A stretch of DNA of 64,000 nt. Origin: CAYYUA01 sp964542585 (GTDB lineage Bacteria; Bacteroidota; Bacteroidia; CAILMK01; CAYYUA01). The stretch covers positions 1 to 64,000 of the forward strand of contig CAZIUI010000003.1 in NCBI GenBank assembly GCA_964542585.1, in the 5' to 3' direction. The first letter of the stretch is position 1; each line of letters starts with the position of its first letter. Shown in pieces: positions 14,574-22,226 of this stretch. A program made the position numbers and the translations under genes. The notes under the pieces were generated by a model, which was given only the letters and a program-made list of their open reading frames with translations, searched no databases and had not been told where the DNA came from.

Positions 14574-15881
14574 TTACTGCTTAACCAAACGTTTGGTTAC
14601 GGTATTGTTGGGTGTTTGCACCCTTAAAAGGTAAGTTCCACTTGCTAAACCTGTAAGGTTAAAGGTGGCTGTTGATTGGGCACTTACCATTTTCTCCTTC
14701 AGTTTTACCCCCTTGAGGTTCAATACAGCTAGCGTTGTCTGATCATCCAGCTTTTCAGGCAAGTTAACATTCACATGACTCGTTACAGGATTCGGGTACG
14801 TTTCAATGCTGACTTTATTGGTTGTTTTCAATTCCTTAGATCCTGTAGTCATCCGGTAATCAAAAAGGATTTCGGTAACTGAAACATTGGTAGTGAAACT
14901 GGTATCCTCGGAACCGTTACTAGCATTGTAAATCTCCACATAGCCGGTATCGGCATAGTTGGTCTTGGCTACATAAGCCTGATCATTCACCACATCGTAA
15001 TTAAACCCGTTTAGGAACATGCCGGAGTCGCTGGAAATGGTTATGCCTAAGCTGTCAATACTTCCATTCGAAAGATTGAAAGCTTGAACCTCATTGGAAG
15101 CATTAATGCCGTAAAGATTGCCATTTGTCGGACCCCGAACGTTATTCAGGTTGAAAGGCTGGTAATTCACACTGTTACTAGATGGATCAAGCGTCATTAA
15201 CTGCCTATACCTGTTACAAACAGCATGCACCTGATCATCGAAAACAAACAAATTACTAATCCCTGCACTTAGGGTGTCTAGCTTCAGATTTTGCTCATAG
15301 GCATTACTCGAAAAGTTGTAAATGGCTATCCGACCAACCGAATCAGTACGACTGTTTTGCTTGTTAATGTTAAATCCTATGTAGGCTTTATCACCATAAA
15401 AAGCAACATCAGCAGGATTTGAGAGCGAGTCATTGGGAATGGTATCAATGGCTGAAAAGCCGTTATTTTGATAGAAAGCAACAAAAGGATAATCCGGATT
15501 AATGCCAAAACTGTTGTTACCAACCGCAAGGCGGTTACTATCACCAGTTACAAAACTGATTTGCGGTAAGGCAAATTGTTGAACCCTGGTGTTGTTATCG
15601 AGGTTGTACCGAATGACCGAATCTTGAGCTCCGAATATGACCTCATTTCCCAGAATAAATCCATTCTGGACCGATTGGGTATATATCGAGTCTTTAAATT
15701 GGTACGATTGATCCGCAGGGTTATAGTAACCAATGCTGGCAAAATCCTGAAATGGTCCGGTACCTGTTTCAAAATTGCCTCCACTAAGGATGACAGTTCT
15801 TTCAAGAACAGATTGCTGACCAAAAGCTGTTGAAACTGTGAAAAAAATTAACGTAAAAAGAAAAAGGGTTTTCAAACGCAT
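14574..15881 (-). CDS. T9SS-secreted DUF5074-like beta-propeller protein, first gene of the B12 operon
   Basis: A 435-residue protein. The start at 15881 gives a clean signal peptide (MRLKTLFLFTLIFFTVSTAFG). A longer frame reaches 16037 but would run through the riboswitch and its hairpin, so it is rejected. The mature part is a propeller with repeated blades such as NPADVAFYGDKAYIGFN, FDDQVHAVCNRY and NGNLYGINASNEVQAF. Residues from about 355 to the end form a type A sorting domain (VSIETYPNPVTSHVNVNLPE and a final TVTKRLVKQ). It is the first gene after the cobalamin riboswitch and parallels the BtuG-like lipoprotein four genes later, but reaches the surface through T9SS. Cobalamin binding is inference. 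Confidence 0.85.
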   Translation of the reverse strand: MRLKTLFLFTLIFFTVSTAFGQQSVLERTVILSGGNFETGTGPFQDFASIGYYNPADQSYQFKDSIYTQSVQNGFILGNEVIFGAQDSVIRYNLDNNTRVQQFALPQISFVTGDSNRLAVGNNSFGINPDYPFVAFYQNNGFSAIDTIPNDSLSNPADVAFYGDKAYIGFNINKQNSRTDSVGRIAIYNFSSNAYEQNLKLDTLSAGISNLFVFDDQVHAVCNRYRQLMTLDPSSNSVNYQPFNLNNVRGPTNGNLYGINASNEVQAFNLSNGSIDSLGITISSDSGMFLNGFNYDVVNDQAYVAKTNYADTGYVEIYNASNGSEDTSFTTNVSVTEILFDYRMTTGSKELKTTNKVSIETYPNPVTSHVNVNLPEKLDDQTTLAVLNLKGVKLKEKMVSAQSTATFNLTGLASGTYLLRVQTPNNTVTKRLVKQ

Positions 15882-15996
15882 GGTTGCATTAGGTTTTGAT
15901 TTGACAAAAACCTGAGTTGGCACACGTAGAGGAGAGAAAGGATATACTGCTAGCAAGTAGACCCTAAGCTTCTGCCCCGGAAGCCTGGACTCAGAA

Positions 15997-16187
15997 GTTG
16001 ACAACAGCAGGTCTTCTGGCTTGCCCAAGGATGACAACCTTCCCGCTTTTTCTAAAAGCAGTGGTCTGAAGCGAGATCATCCTTACCCTATTAGAGCTTC
16101 TCGAAAGAAGGGCTCACAGCAGCGGGGACTGCTCCGGATTTCCACCGGATTCCCTTTTCAGTCGTTACTTACGACACTGCCATCAAC
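15997..16187 (-). ncRNA. Cobalamin (vitamin B12) riboswitch
   Basis: Read on the minus strand, the aptamer shows the conserved core GGGAATCCGGTG, then AGCAGTCCCCGC (about 16158 down to 16120). It also has the B12 box GCCAGAAGACCTGC (16020-16007). The closing stem pairs GTTGA (16183-16187) with TCAAC (15997-16001), giving a 191-base aptamer. The predicted transcription start from the promoter at 16193-16223 falls at about 16187, exactly at the closing stem. A following hairpin, CTTCTG/CAGAAG (15969-15997), lies between the aptamer and the ATG at 15881. This family lowers expression when adenosylcobalamin or a related cobalamin is bound. Which form is sensed cannot be told. Confidence 0.94.
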
Positions 16188-16192
16188 GCTTG

Positions 16193-16223
16193 CAAAGTTA
16201 TTCACTAATAATCGTTCCAGCAA
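16193..16223 (-). promoter_or_regulatory. Promoter of the cobalamin riboswitch operon
   Basis: On the minus strand, TTG (16221-16223), 20 bases, then TAACTTTG (16193-16200), both perfect Bacteroidota elements. The expected start is about 16187, at the first paired base of the riboswitch. Confidence 0.78.
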
Positions 16224-16590
16224 AAACCTCTTAATCGTAAAATCCTGCCCTCACTAGAGCATATTAGATGCTTTAAAGGATCAAGCTGGCAATCTTAATC
16301 TCGCAGGCCTTATTTGGGAAAGGTACTCAAGTTGAGATGAAGGAACTTTCGTTTTTCCTAAGGTTTAACATCAAAACCCTATTGGAGCCCTTCGATTTTA
16401 GGGTTTTAAGCTTCTTGGGGTTTACTAAAGATCGGAAGTGATCATTACTCAATTACTTAGGGATGTTACCCGAAATAGGAGAAGCACCCAAAGGATGGTG
16501 ATTGAAATTTATATGCTTATTCAAAACGGGAGGGGCGGAAAATCGCGTGAAGAAAATTTTCCTTTACAAGCAAGCGGTGAAAAAGGAGCA
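16224..16590. other. Intergenic stretch, nothing recognised
   Basis: These 367 bases separate the riboswitch promoter from the terminator of the next minus-strand gene. Plus-strand open frames cross the region and run into the terminator hairpin, but they have no protein-like composition or convincing start. No RNA or repeat is recognised. Confidence 0.5.
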
Positions 16591-16625
16591 AAAAAAATAC
16601 AACCCGCCATGGCGGGTTGTATTTT
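16591..16625 (-). terminator. Strong hairpin terminator, perfect 32-base palindrome
   Basis: The palindrome at 16594-16625 has arms AAAATACAACCCGCCA and its exact complement. On the minus strand it ends in a T run (16591-16597). It terminates the lipoprotein gene at 16652 and, being symmetrical, may also stop plus-strand readthrough. Confidence 0.85.
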
Positions 16626-16651
16626 ATGATTCACAAAAAGAAATGAACAAT

Positions 16652-17248
16652 TTAGTTTTGGGTAACTCGGATTTCTTTCTCTGTCCAGCCTGTAACGCCA
16701 CCCTGAACATTAATGGTCACGAATTCAGAATCAGTTACAAGCTTAGCACCATCATAGTTGATGGTATCCACGGCCACTTGATAAGCGAACCCTGGACCGA
16801 CTTTCTCCTGATCATTTGGGAATAGCGCGAATATATCCTGGTCCGGAAAACTGGTCTTTTTAGTAAATCCATTATCCTCAGCACCGCCTGGCGCATTTGT
16901 GATTTTACTTGTTGTTTTTTTAGCGATCAAATCTCCAACGTTACCCCCAGCGGAATTGTACAACGATACATCAGCTCCATTGACGTATATCTCTTTTTGA
17001 CCACTTGCTTTTTGGGAATCAAAACGAACAGATATAGCCAACCTTACGCGGTCAGGAGAGGGTTTATCGGCACTCGTATCATCACTTGAGGTGTCACTGG
17101 GATCCGGTTTTAGGGAATCCGGTACTAAACCGCCTCCGGTATCAAGGGGATCCGGGTCCTTGAAAGTGGGATTGCTGTCACTACAGCTATGTAGGAAAAA
17201 ACCTAAACTTAGGAGAATTACGAGCGTGGTTGTTAGTTGCTTTAGCAT
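16652..17248 (-). CDS. Predicted lipoprotein of unknown function
   Basis: A 198-residue protein with a type II signal peptide whose lipobox FLHSC places the lipidated cysteine at residue 22. It is followed by a low-complexity Asp/Pro/Ser/Thr linker (about 23-66). The remainder is a single beta-rich domain (about 67-198, starting VRLAISVRFDSQKASGQKEIYVNGADV) that I do not recognise. It is monocistronic: -7 element TAGATTTG at 17271-17278 on the minus strand, 23 bases before the ATG, and a strong terminator after the stop. The linker and lipobox suggest an outer-membrane lipoprotein, periplasmic or surface-exposed. Confidence 0.75.
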   Translation of the reverse strand: MLKQLTTTLVILLSLGFFLHSCSDSNPTFKDPDPLDTGGGLVPDSLKPDPSDTSSDDTSADKPSPDRVRLAISVRFDSQKASGQKEIYVNGADVSLYNSAGGNVGDLIAKKTTSKITNAPGGAEDNGFTKKTSFPDQDIFALFPNDQEKVGPGFAYQVAVDTINYDGAKLVTDSEFVTINVQGGVTGWTEKEIRVTQN

Positions 17249-17270
17249 AATTGCATTGGTTTTAGCTTAT

Positions 17271-17278
17271 CAAATCTA
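17271..17278 (-). promoter_or_regulatory. Candidate -7 element of the lipoprotein gene
   Basis: The minus strand reads TAGATTTG, a perfect TAnnTTTG, 23 bases upstream of the ATG at 17248. No TTG at -33 was found. Confidence 0.45.
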
Positions 17279-17319
17279 AAAAGAATTATCATTTTACGGT
17301 TCCAGACGAAATTTTTCTT

Positions 17320-18537
17320 TTACAGGTTGTTTTGTACAAATAAACCGCTTCTTAGCTTGGGTTCTATCCAAGTTGATTTCGGAGGTAGGGTTTCGCCTGC
17401 ATCGGCAATACCCATCAGGGTTTCAACACTTATCGGTTGTAGTAAAAAGATAGCCTCACATCCTTCATCATTGGCTTTTCGCATCAGTGCATCCATGCGG
17501 ATTGTGCCTTCAATAAAACGCAGATTAGAATCTGACTCCTCAACATTTATTTCCAGCATCCCCTTTAAAACCATTTGATCAAGGATATAAACATCTAACC
17601 TTTCAAATAATTGTTGCGTTTCGTAAGCCTTAGCTCGAACCGTCCAGCGGTACCACTTACCTTGGATAAAAACCGTAAGCTCACCTTCGCGGCCCGGTAG
17701 CCTCGGTTCATCAATTTCTTCTATCACGAAAAGTTCGGATGCCTTTTTGTAAAATTGCTGAAGGTCTCCTTCAGGGAAGGTATGCAATATCCGGTGATAA
17801 GCGTGAATATTCAGGGCGCTTGCTGGTAAGCAGTAGCTCATTAAAGCATGAGGAGTTAGCCCTTTATCCGCTTTAACTTGCGCGTGGGTAGTTAATGTCG
17901 CGCAGCGGTGGTGGCCATCCGCAATATATAGGGCTTTTATGCTTTCAAAGGCTTTTTTAAGCTGGTTAATTATTTCTTTATCGGTTACACGCCACACGAT
18001 ATGCTGTGTCCCGTCTTTAGTCGTGAAATTGTAGAGCCTTACCGTCTGCTTAACTTCAGCCTTAATGGCTTCCAGCACTTTACTTTCAGGATGGGCTATC
18101 AATAATGGGGTGCCATTGATCCCAACTTCTTCAAAGAAGCGGCTCAGGAATGTTTTTTTGTTAGGGTGGGTTTTTTCGTGTTTTTTAATAGCCCCTTTTT
18201 GGTAAGCTTTCCAATCGAGCCCCCCAACAATTCCGGTATAGGTTTGAGACCCCAGACATTGATCGTATACATAAATAGCGGGCTGTTCCTCTTGAACCAA
18301 TAAGCGTTGCTCCAGAAATCCTTCTAATTCTTTCTTAGCGATAGTAAATCGCTCCTGCTCGGGCAGGTTTCGAATAGTGAAACGCTCGGGGTGTAAAACG
18401 TGCTGAAAACTATAATCAGGGGTTGGCACTATATCGGGGTAATCAGCTTCCAGAGGCTTTTCAAAAGCCTGGGTAGTAATGGCCTCCGGGTAGTTTACAA
18501 CGGGTCTGAGGGGTTTAAGCGGGTAAAATGCGACCAT
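17320..18537 (-). CDS. DUF1015 family protein
   Basis: A 405-residue soluble protein of the DUF1015 family. Family landmarks are the N-terminal 'FYPLKPLRPV' (residues 4-13), an internal 'YVYDQ' (about 89-93), and the strongly conserved YIADGHHRCATL (about 204-215), which looks like an active or binding site. The biochemical function is not established to my knowledge. In several bacteria the gene sits beside serA and serC, as here, which suggests a link to serine or phosphoserine metabolism. A terminator (18599-18635) separates it from serA, so it probably has its own promoter just upstream of 18537. Confidence 0.88.
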   Translation of the reverse strand: MVAFYPLKPLRPVVNYPEAITTQAFEKPLEADYPDIVPTPDYSFQHVLHPERFTIRNLPEQERFTIAKKELEGFLEQRLLVQEEQPAIYVYDQCLGSQTYTGIVGGLDWKAYQKGAIKKHEKTHPNKKTFLSRFFEEVGINGTPLLIAHPESKVLEAIKAEVKQTVRLYNFTTKDGTQHIVWRVTDKEIINQLKKAFESIKALYIADGHHRCATLTTHAQVKADKGLTPHALMSYCLPASALNIHAYHRILHTFPEGDLQQFYKKASELFVIEEIDEPRLPGREGELTVFIQGKWYRWTVRAKAYETQQLFERLDVYILDQMVLKGMLEINVEESDSNLRFIEGTIRMDALMRKANDEGCEAIFLLQPISVETLMGIADAGETLPPKSTWIEPKLRSGLFVQNNL

Positions 18538-18598
18538 GAGAAAGCGTATTCAAAGCTTTACCCTTGCAAATAAAGCTCCACAAGGCATTATTCAAAAC

Positions 18599-18635
18599 AA
18601 AAAAAGCCCGGAGTAGCACTTGATGTCCGGGCTTT
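18599..18635 (-). terminator. Intrinsic terminator of the serC-serA unit
   Basis: On the minus strand, arms AAAGCCCGGA (18626-18635) and TCCGGGCTTT (18603-18612) flank a 13-base loop and run into T residues to 18599. It lies about 30 bases after the serA stop. Confidence 0.85.
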
Positions 18636-18666
18636 GACAATTACTAAAACCTTCTCATGGTAGAAA

Positions 18667-19626
18667 TCAAGTGGTTCCCTTTAGATGCTCCACGGTTTTT
18701 TCCGCTATTTCAACAGCAACCCTTGCCTGACCTTCTACAGATGATGCCCCGATATGAGGGGTCGCTGAAACGCGGGGATGCTTTAGTAGCTGATCATTAG
18801 GGTTGGGCTCATTTTCAAAAACGTCCAGCCCTGCAAAACCAACATGGCCGGTATTCAGGTTATCAACGAGGGCTTCTTCATCTATGACTCCTCCTCGTGA
18901 GCAGTTAAGAATACCCACTCCTGCCTTCATCTGCTGGAATGCGGATTCGTCTATTAAGGGCTTATCCATGGCAGGCACATGGAGTGATATAAAATCGGCA
19001 TTACTGAATACTTCCTGATTTGATACAGTACTAATACGAACGGAAGGTTTAGGCTCTGCTTGAATTTGATCTAACTCCAGCGACACTTCTTTATACATGG
19101 GATCGGATATCATCACATGCATACCAGCACCCAAGGCTATTTTCGCAGCTTCCTGCCCTATACGGCCAATACCGATCAGGCCCAGCGTTTTTCCTCTTAG
19201 CTCAATACCATCGGCATATTGCTTTTTAAGGGTTTTAAAGGATTCATGCCCGGTTTCAGGCATCTCCTTATTGGACTGATGAAGAAAGCGAACCGCACCC
19301 GCTAAGTGAGCGATGGTTAGTTCAGCTACTGAAAGGGAAGCCGCAGCGGGTGTATTGATTACTTTAATGCCATGCGTCTCAGCATGCTCTACAGCAATAT
19401 TATCAACCCCGACTCCGGCACGGCCTATAAGCTTTAAGTGCGTATTCGCGTCAATGATATCTTTGGTGATTTTACTGCCACTTCGGACTATAATGGCGCT
19501 GTAATTTCTCAATTCATCTACAAGCTGTTCCTGGGGAATTTTTTCTGTATGAACTTCAAAACCAGCTTCTTCCAGAATTTTTTTCCCGTTATCAGCTATA
19601 CCATCATTTGCTAGTATCTTTGTCAT
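18667..19626 (-). CDS. serA: D-3-phosphoglycerate dehydrogenase (short form)
   Basis: This enzyme catalyses the first step of serine synthesis, oxidising 3-phosphoglycerate to 3-phosphohydroxypyruvate with NAD+. The 319-residue D-2-hydroxyacid dehydrogenase has the conserved GRAGVGVDNI stretch (68-77), the nucleotide-binding GIGRIG motif (152-157), NCSRGGVIDEEAL (about 241-253) with the catalytic-site region, and the C-terminal PHIGASS carrying the general-base histidine. The ACT regulatory domain of the E. coli enzyme is absent, so serine feedback of that type is not expected. serC lies immediately upstream (31 bases), so the first two enzymes of the pathway are cotranscribed. Other hydroxyacid dehydrogenases are excluded mainly by this context. 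Confidence 0.9.
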   Translation of the reverse strand: MTKILANDGIADNGKKILEEAGFEVHTEKIPQEQLVDELRNYSAIIVRSGSKITKDIIDANTHLKLIGRAGVGVDNIAVEHAETHGIKVINTPAAASLSVAELTIAHLAGAVRFLHQSNKEMPETGHESFKTLKKQYADGIELRGKTLGLIGIGRIGQEAAKIALGAGMHVMISDPMYKEVSLELDQIQAEPKPSVRISTVSNQEVFSNADFISLHVPAMDKPLIDESAFQQMKAGVGILNCSRGGVIDEEALVDNLNTGHVGFAGLDVFENEPNPNDQLLKHPRVSATPHIGASSVEGQARVAVEIAEKTVEHLKGTT

Positions 19627-19657
19627 ATAACTTTATTTTTAAAATTAATATTTCAAT

Positions 19658-20731
19658 CTATCCAAAACGTTTTTCAAAATCCTGCATTAAGGACACCAGC
19701 GCTTGTACGCTTTCCCTTGGTAAGGCATTGTACATGGAAGCCCTGAATCCTCCTACTGACCGGTGCCCTTGCAATCCAACAAAATTGTTTTCACCGGCTT
19801 CCTTGAGGAATTTACGTTCATATTCCTCATCCTTGGAGCGGAAGGTGGCATTAATTACCGAGCGATCCTCTTTGGCTGCTGTTCCATGGAATAAGCTATT
19901 CCGGTCAATTTCATCGTAAATAAGACGGGCTTTCTCATCATTGCGGTCCTTCATGGCTTTAACACCGCCTTGATCCTCAACCCAGCGCAAGGTCAAATAG
20001 CTCATGTAGATGGCATAAACAGGAGGCGTATTGTAAAGCGATTGTTTTTTGATGTGGTTGCGGTAATCAAAAAAACCCGGGATTTCCCGGTCCACATGGC
20101 CTAGAATATCAGGGTTTACGATCACTACCGTAGTACCCGCAGGGCCCATGTTTTTCTGGGCACCTCCATAGATCAGGTCAAACTGGGAAACATCAATGGG
20201 CCTACTGAACAACTCGGATGACATATCAGCAACCAGCGGATAGTTTGGCTTCGGGAAGGATTTCATTTGGGTCCCGTAAATGGTATTGTTAGGCGTAATG
20301 TGCATGTAGGATGCCTCCTCTGGTACGGTATATTCCTTGGGAACATAATTGAAATTATCATCTTTTGAAGAAGCAAGTACGTTCACATCCCCAAAGATTT
20401 GAGCATCTTTAATAGCTTTATCAGCCCAGTTACCTGTGTTGATATAAACAGCTTCGCCATTAGACGGTAGCAGGTTATAGGGTGCCATTCCAAACTGCAT
20501 GTTAGCGCCACCCTGTAGGAAAAGGACAGCGTATTTATCGGGTACATTCAAAAGCTTGCGAACTTGCTTTTCAGCGGCTTCCATCGTTTCAGACCAAACG
20601 TCACTTCGATGGGAAACCTCCAGCACTGAGAGGTTGGTATCTTTAAAATTTCTTATCCCACTTATTGATTCCTCGATGGCCTCTTTAGGCAAAATGGCCG
20701 GCCCTGCGCTAAAATTATGGACTTTTGTCAT
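19658..20731 (-). CDS. serC: Phosphoserine aminotransferase
   Basis: SerC transfers an amino group from glutamate to 3-phosphohydroxypyruvate, giving phosphoserine. It can also act in pyridoxal phosphate synthesis. The 357-residue protein begins MTKVHNFSAGPAILP, the typical SerC start, and has PLP-binding Lys193 in YGGAQKNMGPAG. The final RSVGGFRASMYNALP motif is also typical. A longer frame starts at 20800, but a perfect -7 element (20761-20768) lies inside that extension, so I chose the ATG at 20731. It forms an operon with serA. The final step enzyme, SerB, is not in the window. Confidence 0.95.
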   Translation of the reverse strand: MTKVHNFSAGPAILPKEAIEESISGIRNFKDTNLSVLEVSHRSDVWSETMEAAEKQVRKLLNVPDKYAVLFLQGGANMQFGMAPYNLLPSNGEAVYINTGNWADKAIKDAQIFGDVNVLASSKDDNFNYVPKEYTVPEEASYMHITPNNTIYGTQMKSFPKPNYPLVADMSSELFSRPIDVSQFDLIYGGAQKNMGPAGTTVVIVNPDILGHVDREIPGFFDYRNHIKKQSLYNTPPVYAIYMSYLTLRWVEDQGGVKAMKDRNDEKARLIYDEIDRNSLFHGTAAKEDRSVINATFRSKDEEYERKFLKEAGENNFVGLQGHRSVGGFRASMYNALPRESVQALVSLMQDFEKRFG

Positions 20732-20760
20732 AGGGGAGATGTTTGTTTTTAAATTCGTTG

Positions 20761-20793
20761 CAAATGTAAAACGAAAATATTGCCCTCCCTCAA
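20761..20793 (-). promoter_or_regulatory. Promoter of serC-serA
   Basis: On the minus strand, TTG (20791-20793), 22 bases, then TACATTTG (20761-20768). The transcript would start near 20755, about 24 bases before the serC ATG. Confidence 0.55.
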
Positions 20794-20851
20794 TTGGCAC
20801 TGTTCAAGTACTTTGTTGTTGTAAAGGGTAACACCACCTTAACCAATCGCT

Positions 20852-21454
20852 ATGGATATTGGAACCTTGATTACCATACTAATACTCGTTGGGAGTTTTA
20901 TTTACTCAGCGGTTCAAAATGCCAAATCCTTCCGTGAGCAGCAGCCAGGTCAACCTGGTGAACGTGATACCCCAGAACAAGAAATACCTTGGGAGACCGA
21001 TCCTTTTGAAGAAGAAGCAGAGCGGAAAAGGGACCTTCCCGAAACCCAAAATGCCCCTGATACGCCTCAAGAAGATCAGCCTAAACAGGAGCCTGCACCC
21101 ATGAAGCCGACCGGATCTGAGGGGCCCTATCCGCGAGAATTACTGCAGCGAGAAACCTCCCAGACTACTGCGGCTGAAACATCTGAGCATAAGCCATATA
21201 GCCGGTCGGAAAAGCCGGCTTACGGACGTCAAGAAGCTACGCCCTATGAGCGGGCCTCCAATCAGGCTTACCAGCGTAAACAAAAAAAGGCTTATCGCCG
21301 GAAAAAAGCCGCTGTCAAGCAGCGTAAAAAAGCCCAAAAAGCGCTGCGGCAAAGGCAATTAAGATCCTTTGATCCTGTAGAGGCCGTTATGTACTCGGAA
21401 ATACTGAACCGGCCTAAATACCTGGAAGACCCTCATTCAGGGACCCGTTGGTAA
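20852..21454 (+). CDS. Membrane-anchored hypothetical protein with charged, disordered body
   Basis: A 200-residue protein. Residues 3-20 form one transmembrane helix (IGTLITILILVGSFIYSA). The following 150 residues are rich in Gln, Glu, Pro, Lys and Arg and appear disordered, with a Lys/Arg/Ala-rich block (about 140-170). The conserved-looking end is AVMYSEILNRPKYL. Proteins with this layout (short N-terminal anchor, charged linker, 'EAVIYSEILNRKY'-like tail) are widespread in Bacteroidota and have no known function that I can name. It is divergent from serC and followed by cysC on the same strand 60 bases later. The short C-terminal motif may dock a partner. Confidence 0.7.
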   Translation: MDIGTLITILILVGSFIYSAVQNAKSFREQQPGQPGERDTPEQEIPWETDPFEEEAERKRDLPETQNAPDTPQEDQPKQEPAPMKPTGSEGPYPRELLQRETSQTTAAETSEHKPYSRSEKPAYGRQEATPYERASNQAYQRKQKKAYRRKKAAVKQRKKAQKALRQRQLRSFDPVEAVMYSEILNRPKYLEDPHSGTRW

Positions 21455-21495
21455 AACCTGAAGGTTGAATAACTAGGTAATTGGTTTAGCCATTG

Positions 21496-21503
21496 TACCT
21501 TTG
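21496..21503 (+). promoter_or_regulatory. Candidate -7 element of cysC
   Basis: TACCTTTG is a perfect TAnnTTTG. The predicted start, about 6-7 bases downstream, leaves a leader of only about five bases before the cysC ATG at 21515, so the mRNA would be nearly leaderless. Confidence 0.5.
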
Positions 21504-21514
21504 TAAAAAAAGCA

Positions 21515-22114
21515 ATGAGCCAGCATATCCATCCCATCTTTCAGGAAATGCTGCAGCGCAGGGATAAAGAAGCGCTGCTAAAACAAAGGGCCTTGAATCT
21601 TTGGATGACTGGCTTGTCCGGCTCAGGAAAAAGCACTATTGCCAAGGGAATGGAAAAAAAGCTCCACAGGGAGGGTTACACAGTTAAGCTTTTGGATGGC
21701 GATAACATTCGGTCGGGCTTGTGCAACAACCTTGGTTTTTCGGATGAAGACCGGGAAGAGAATATTCGGCGGGTGGCAGAAGTAGGAAGGCTTTTTATTG
21801 ACACGGGCATCATAGTGATCAATTCCTTCATTAGCCCAACAGCCGCTATCAGAGACAAAGCAAGGCAGATTATAGGACCCGATAGTTTTTTCGAGGTCTA
21901 TGTAAGTTGTCCGTTAGATGTATGTGAAGGACGCGATGTCAAAGGTTTGTACCAGAAAGCAAGGAATGGCGAAATACCTGAGTTTACAGGTATCAACAGT
22001 CCTTTTGAAGAACCATCAAAGCCTGATTGCGAGTTGGATACCACCCAAGCAGAGCCATCTGAAAGTGTAGACAACCTTTTTAGGGCTATCCTACCCTACA
22101 TCACTTACGCTTAG
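21515..22114 (+). CDS. cysC: Adenylylsulfate kinase (APS kinase)
   Basis: CysC phosphorylates adenosine 5'-phosphosulfate (APS) with ATP to give PAPS, the universal sulfate donor. The 199-residue protein has the P-loop GLSGSGKST (33-41), the DGDNIRSGLCNNLGFSDEDREEN segment that binds APS (about 61-83, with the DGDN and DR residues), and 'FISPT' (about 105-109). The CxxDVCEGRDVKGLYQKARNG region (about 133-153) is the family lid and active-site signature. cysD and cysN follow on the same strand after 112 bases with a separate promoter. Together they make PAPS from sulfate. No PAPS reductase is in the window, so use for sulfation rather than assimilation is possible. Confidence 0.95.
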   Translation: MSQHIHPIFQEMLQRRDKEALLKQRALNLWMTGLSGSGKSTIAKGMEKKLHREGYTVKLLDGDNIRSGLCNNLGFSDEDREENIRRVAEVGRLFIDTGIIVINSFISPTAAIRDKARQIIGPDSFFEVYVSCPLDVCEGRDVKGLYQKARNGEIPEFTGINSPFEEPSKPDCELDTTQAEPSESVDNLFRAILPYITYA

Positions 22115-22160
22115 TAGGCCTTATGACACTGTTAATCAGTGCTAGTAATGTTAAAATTAT

Positions 22161-22168
22161 TACTTTTG
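22161..22168 (+). promoter_or_regulatory. Candidate -7 element of cysD-cysN
   Basis: TACTTTTG is a perfect TAnnTTTG, giving a leader of about 50 bases before the cysD ATG at 22227. No ideal -33 TTG is seen. Confidence 0.45.
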
Positions 22169-22226
22169 CGGTCGCTTCTTAGCGGTAAAAGTGTACTTAA
22201 AAGTCAAAATTTAATAAAGTCTATAT

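Noticed and set aside
15882..16037. In-frame N-terminal extension of the T9SS propeller gene to an ATG at 16037
   Set aside because: It runs through the riboswitch 3' part, including the B12 box and the following hairpin, and would put 52 non-family residues before an evident signal peptide.
16438..16825. Plus-strand open frames across the lipoprotein terminator
   Set aside because: They run through a perfect terminator palindrome and into the antisense of a lipoprotein gene, with no promoter or protein-like composition.
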